Assembly: GCA_945889235.1 (NCBI GenBank)
Contig: CAMDBK010000035.1
Span: forward strand, 1 to 16,148
Origin: Chitinophaga pinensis
GTDB taxonomy: Bacteria; Bacteroidota; Bacteroidia; SXHM01
Direction of reading: 5' to 3'
DNA length: 16,148 nt
Of this stretch, positions 14,701 through 16,148 are shown piece by piece. Within the stretch, counting starts at the first letter, position 1; every line of letters starts with the position of its first letter. A model generated the notes under the pieces. The model worked only from the letters and a program-made list of their open reading frames with translations. It had not been told where the DNA came from and did no database searches. The position numbers and the translations under genes are program-made.

Positions 14701-14800
14701 AGAAACTGCCGGTTGGTTCAATCGTGAGCAGATAAACTGCAGATGCAATAATAAAGACAATCCAACCGGTAAGGTTGTTAAGATAGTTATAGTTCTTCAT
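11705..14800 (-). CDS. DUF2723 family multi-pass membrane protein (probable GT-C-type glycosyltransferase)
   Basis: This is a 1031-residue protein of the DUF2723 (PF11028) family, whose eukaryotic relative TMEM260 is an O-mannosyltransferase. About ten or more membrane helices lie between residues 11 and 320 and again about 510-630. The first periplasmic loop has the acidic motif FWDCGEFI (33-40, with D35 and E38) and then VGHPPGAPFF (48-57), the likely active-site loop of GT-C enzymes. AVEGEVYAMS (141-150) is also typical. A soluble part holds the NGDNDTFPLWYAQDVEG motif (about 655-671), followed by a C-terminal TPR-like helical region (about 895-1025). The length is normal for Bacteroidota members. 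The ATG at 14800 fits the first helix. A deacetylase gene follows 11 bases on. A transferase acting on surface or lipid-linked sugars is inferred; the donor and acceptor are unknown. Confidence 0.9.
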   Translation of the reverse strand: MKNYNYLNNLTGWIVFIIASAVYLLTIEPTGSFWDCGEFIASSYKLQVGHPPGAPFFMMLGRIFTLLAGNDVTKVAMMVNIMSALCSSFTILFLFWTITAFAKKVALTEGELTTSKIIVVLGSGVVGALAYTFSDSFWFSAVEGEVYAMSSFFTAAVVWTMVKWESVADKPHADRWLILIAYLMGLSVGVHLLNLLCIPALAFVYYFKKYEFSWKGFIITTIAGVGLLVFIQYGIIPGVVIIAAKFEMLLVNSFGLPFNSGLLVYGIVITALITFGLYTTAQKGMRLANTTLLCLTMILIGYSSYAMIVIRSSAKPPMNENEPSNVYSLLSYLNREQYGDRPLGYGQYYNTPLEIDEDKQQYKYADGTPVYYQGKDKNGKDKYIIADDRKSSIPVYDKKYCTVFPRMYSSQSSHISAYKNWASIKGRKMKTHRPDIKEVVMPTFGENLTFFFKYQLGHMYFRYFMWNFAGRQNNIQGHGSPFEGNWITGIPFIDDGLVGSQEDLPFYMAENKAMNKFYLLPLILGILGLVWQFSKDKKDFFVVFLLFIFTGIAIVVYLNQYPYQPRERDYAYAASFYAFSFWIGFGVYSVFDFLATKLPQNISAGIAGALCLVAAPVVMAKDGWNDHSRAGRYSSRDFAMNYLNSCEPNAILFTNGDNDTFPLWYAQDVEGIRTDVRVVNLSLLNTDWYIDQMKMKAYESEPLPISFTQDQYRQGTRDYLPIEEITDKAVDTRECMKIVASDAPNAKKEYGDHAINFIPTKKLFIPVDSAAVVSSGFVPKDAAGKVVKQVEWELDKRYILKNDMIVLDILANNNWKRPVYFAVTVGSDNYLGLSDYFQLEGMTYKIVPIKTMNENGATGRVNTAVMYDNVMNKFKWGGMKNPALYMDPETVRLTTGLRLNMARLASALVEENKKDSAIKVLDLCIQEMPDQTIPYNFLMIAVAEAYYKANANDKANAILLRMADIYEHELNYYFSLEPRFAKLVEDDIDQASSVLQRSLSLAMVYDQKEVADKIEKKLDTVLEKNGGKKRN

Positions 14801-14823
14801 CCAGTATTTCTTGGTTTGGCTCG

Positions 14824-14831
14824 CGAAATTA
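14824..14831 (-). promoter_or_regulatory. Putative -7 promoter element for the DUF2723 operon (TAATTTCG)
   Basis: On the minus strand TAATTTCG is one base off TAnnTTTG and ends 23 bases before the ATG at 14800. The palindrome at 14844-14869 lies just upstream, covering where a -33 element would be, so a protein bound there could block the promoter. Confidence 0.3.
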
Positions 14832-14843
14832 GAAAAATATCAC

Positions 14844-14869
14844 TGAGGCTTAACAGGAGTTAATCCTCA
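14844..14869. promoter_or_regulatory. 26-base imperfect palindrome (possible operator)
   Basis: TGAGGCTTAAC (14844-14854) and GTTAATCCTCA (14859-14869) are reverse complements at 10 of 11 positions, separated by AGGA. The palindrome sits between two divergent genes, 44 bases from the DUF2723 start and 70 from the lipoprotein start. That location fits an operator or an mRNA hairpin better than a terminator, since no gene ends here. Confidence 0.5.
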
Positions 14870-14939
14870 AATTTTCCCACCTTGATTTGTATTTCAGATT
14901 AAATCCTTAATTTTAACCTGATTTATCAAAAAAATCATC

Positions 14940-15323
14940 ATGAAAAAAATCTTTTACTCAATAGGAATACTCTCTGTTGTTTTGGTTTTAAGTCTTACTT
15001 CATGTAAGCAGGATACAATGAATAAACTTCAGGGTGAATGGAGGATGATACCTACTTTTGATTTAGCCAATACACAGCAAGAAACCTGGGAATTTACGAA
15101 TGATGGCGCTTTAATTGTAAGAAGGGGCGGAACAATTATTACTTCAGGAAAATATACGGTTCAGGCTAATTTTCTTGACACAAAACTGGTTACTACTGAA
15201 ATGCTACACAATTTCAATTATTATGAAGCAGAGTGGTATATTATAGAACTAAAACGTACTACTCTTTATATCAATAACGACAAAGATGGTGGTCTTTACA
15301 CCCGTGAATTTGAAAGGGATTAA
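14940..15323 (+). CDS. Small lipoprotein (lipocalin-like)
   Basis: The 127-residue protein begins with a lipoprotein signal peptide: MKKIFYSIGILSVVLVLSLTSC, lipobox LTSC (19-22) with C22 as the lipidated residue. The mature part (about 105 residues) starts with LQGEWRM (30-36) and continues with alternating beta-like strands, WEFTNDGALIV (49-59) and GKYTV (69-73). This fits the lipocalin-like/DUF4923-type pattern of Bacteroidota lipoproteins, where a GxW motif opens the barrel. No ligand or enzymatic role can be read. It is probably attached to the outer or inner membrane. The stop lies 5 bases before radA, in a 12-base palindrome, so the two genes are likely co-transcribed and perhaps translationally linked. 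Confidence 0.85.
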   Translation: MKKIFYSIGILSVVLVLSLTSCKQDTMNKLQGEWRMIPTFDLANTQQETWEFTNDGALIVRRGGTIITSGKYTVQANFLDTKLVTTEMLHNFNYYEAEWYIIELKRTTLYINNDKDGGLYTREFERD

Positions 15324-15327
15324 TCCC
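15316..15327. promoter_or_regulatory. Perfect 12-base palindrome at the lipoprotein-radA junction
   Basis: GGGATTAATCCC is a perfect palindrome that includes the lipoprotein stop codon (TAA, 15321-15323) and ends one base before the radA ATG. It could arise by chance or act as a protein-binding site; it has no loop, so it is a poor RNA hairpin. Confidence 0.35.
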
Positions 15328-15328
15328 G

Positions 15329-16148
15329 ATGTCGAAAGTTAAAACCGGTTTTTTTTGTCAGAATTGCGGGGCACAAAGCGCAAAATGGATTGGTAAATGC
15401 CCGGAGTGCGGTGAGTGGAATACCTACGCAGAAGAAGTCATTTCAAAACCGGATGATAAAGCGGCCTGGGAAACAGGCTCACGAAAAACTTCTGAATCAA
15501 AGCCAAAACTTATTTCTGAAATCAATCAGGGAAGTGGTGAGCAACGAATTATTACAAATGACAATGAACTGAACCGCGTGCTTGGCGGAGGCATTGTAAA
15601 AGGTTCTTTGATATTGCTGGGCGGTGAGCCGGGCATAGGAAAATCAACCCTTCTATTGCAATTAGCGTTAGCTCCCGGAAATTTAAAAACACTTTATATC
15701 TCAGGTGAAGAAAGCGAGCAGCAATTGAAAATGCGGGCAACACGCATCAACGAAAAAAATACTTCGTGCTACATTCTTACCGAAACAAATACATCTAAAA
15801 TTTTTGCGCAAATAGGTGCTCTGCAACCTGAGTTGGTAATCGTTGATTCCATTCAAACGCTGTCAACCGATATGATTGATTCTTCGCCCGGAAGCATTTC
15901 GCAAATACGTGAATGTGCATCTGAGTTTTTACGTTTTGCAAAGGAAACTTCTACGCCTGTTTTCCTGATTGGTCATATCACCAAAGACGGAAACATTGCA
16001 GGACCAAAAGTGCTGGAACACATGGTGGACACGGTTTTGCAGTTTGAAGGCGACCGCAATCATGTTTACCGTATTGTGCGTGCGGTAAAAAATCGTTTCG
16101 GTTCAACACCCGAATTAGGAATTTACGAAATGCAGGCAAATGGTTTGC
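15329..16148 (+). CDS. radA: DNA repair protein RadA (partial, 3' end outside the window)
   Basis: RadA/Sms is a RecA-related ATPase and helicase-like protein that promotes branch migration during recombination and repair. The first 273 residues are visible. They show a zinc finger C10-x2-C13 and C24-x2-C27, the Walker A GGEPGIGKST (98-107), Walker B LVIVDSIQT (169-177) and the RadA-specific KNRFG (254-258). The Lon-like C-terminal domain is cut off. The sequence near the end (GSTPELGIYEMQANGL) is exactly the usual junction into that domain. The start is the ATG at 15329, 5 bases after the lipoprotein stop. The gene follows the lipoprotein gene on the same strand, with no promoter seen between them. 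Confidence 0.96.
   Translation, partial: MSKVKTGFFCQNCGAQSAKWIGKCPECGEWNTYAEEVISKPDDKAAWETGSRKTSESKPKLISEINQGSGEQRIITNDNELNRVLGGGIVKGSLILLGGEPGIGKSTLLLQLALAPGNLKTLYISGEESEQQLKMRATRINEKNTSCYILTETNTSKIFAQIGALQPELVIVDSIQTLSTDMIDSSPGSISQIRECASEFLRFAKETSTPVFLIGHITKDGNIAGPKVLEHMVDTVLQFEGDRNHVYRIVRAVKNRFGSTPELGIYEMQANGL

Noticed and set aside
15390..15572. A 60-residue open frame on the plus strand
   Set aside because: It lies in another frame inside radA, whose zinc finger and Walker motifs prove the true frame.
1..16148. CRISPR array, tRNA, rRNA or insertion sequence
   Set aside because: No regularly spaced direct repeats, clover-leaf-like sequences or transposase frames were found. Gene-free gaps are all under about 160 bases.

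Overview
The window looks like a chromosomal segment of a member of the Bacteroidota, probably from the Chitinophagia/Sphingobacteriia/Flavobacteriia-like breadth of the phylum. The signs are two secreted proteins with C-terminal type IX secretion (T9SS) sorting domains (one type A, one type B), a DUF2723 giant membrane protein, a short RsmI without the extra C-terminal domain, near absence of Shine-Dalgarno sites, and TAnnTTTG-like -7 promoter elements in front of several genes. No rRNA, tRNA, CRISPR array or transposase gene was seen, and no gene-free stretch exceeds 300 bases.

Layout. 1-615 (minus): an ECF sigma factor whose stop overlaps the start of a following gene cut by the window edge. 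616-767: a short intergenic region with a 62-base palindromic repeat. 768-3090 (plus): aspartate kinase, then a T9SS type A cargo protein. 3091-6755 (minus): a three-gene tyrosine-catabolism operon, transcribed hmgA, hpd, then a Tat-tagged class V aminotransferase-fold protein. 6854-8162 (plus): an M28 zinc peptidase split by a +1 frameshift in an A8 run. 8208-9405 (plus): a type II toxin-antitoxin pair (PF09720-like antitoxin, RelE/ParE toxin) whose toxin stop overlaps the start of rsmI. 9461-11080 (plus): an AT-rich gene for a T9SS type B cargo protein. 11064-14800 (minus): a DUF2723 membrane protein followed by a polysaccharide deacetylase. 14844-14869: a strong imperfect palindrome in a divergent intergenic region. 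14940-16148 (plus): a small lipoprotein, then radA, which runs off the window.

How the genes relate. HPD and HmgA catalyse consecutive steps (4-hydroxyphenylpyruvate to homogentisate to maleylacetoacetate). The third gene of that operon carries an export signal, so its role there is unclear. DUF2723 and the deacetylase both point to the cell envelope. The antitoxin-toxin-rsmI chain is very tightly packed (ATGA and TAATG overlaps), which joins a probable ribosome- or gyrase-targeting toxin to a 16S rRNA methyltransferase. The rest is ordinary core genome. The best candidates for something unusual are the TA-rsmI coupling, the M28 frameshift, and the palindromic elements at 679-740, 14844-14869 and 15316-15327.
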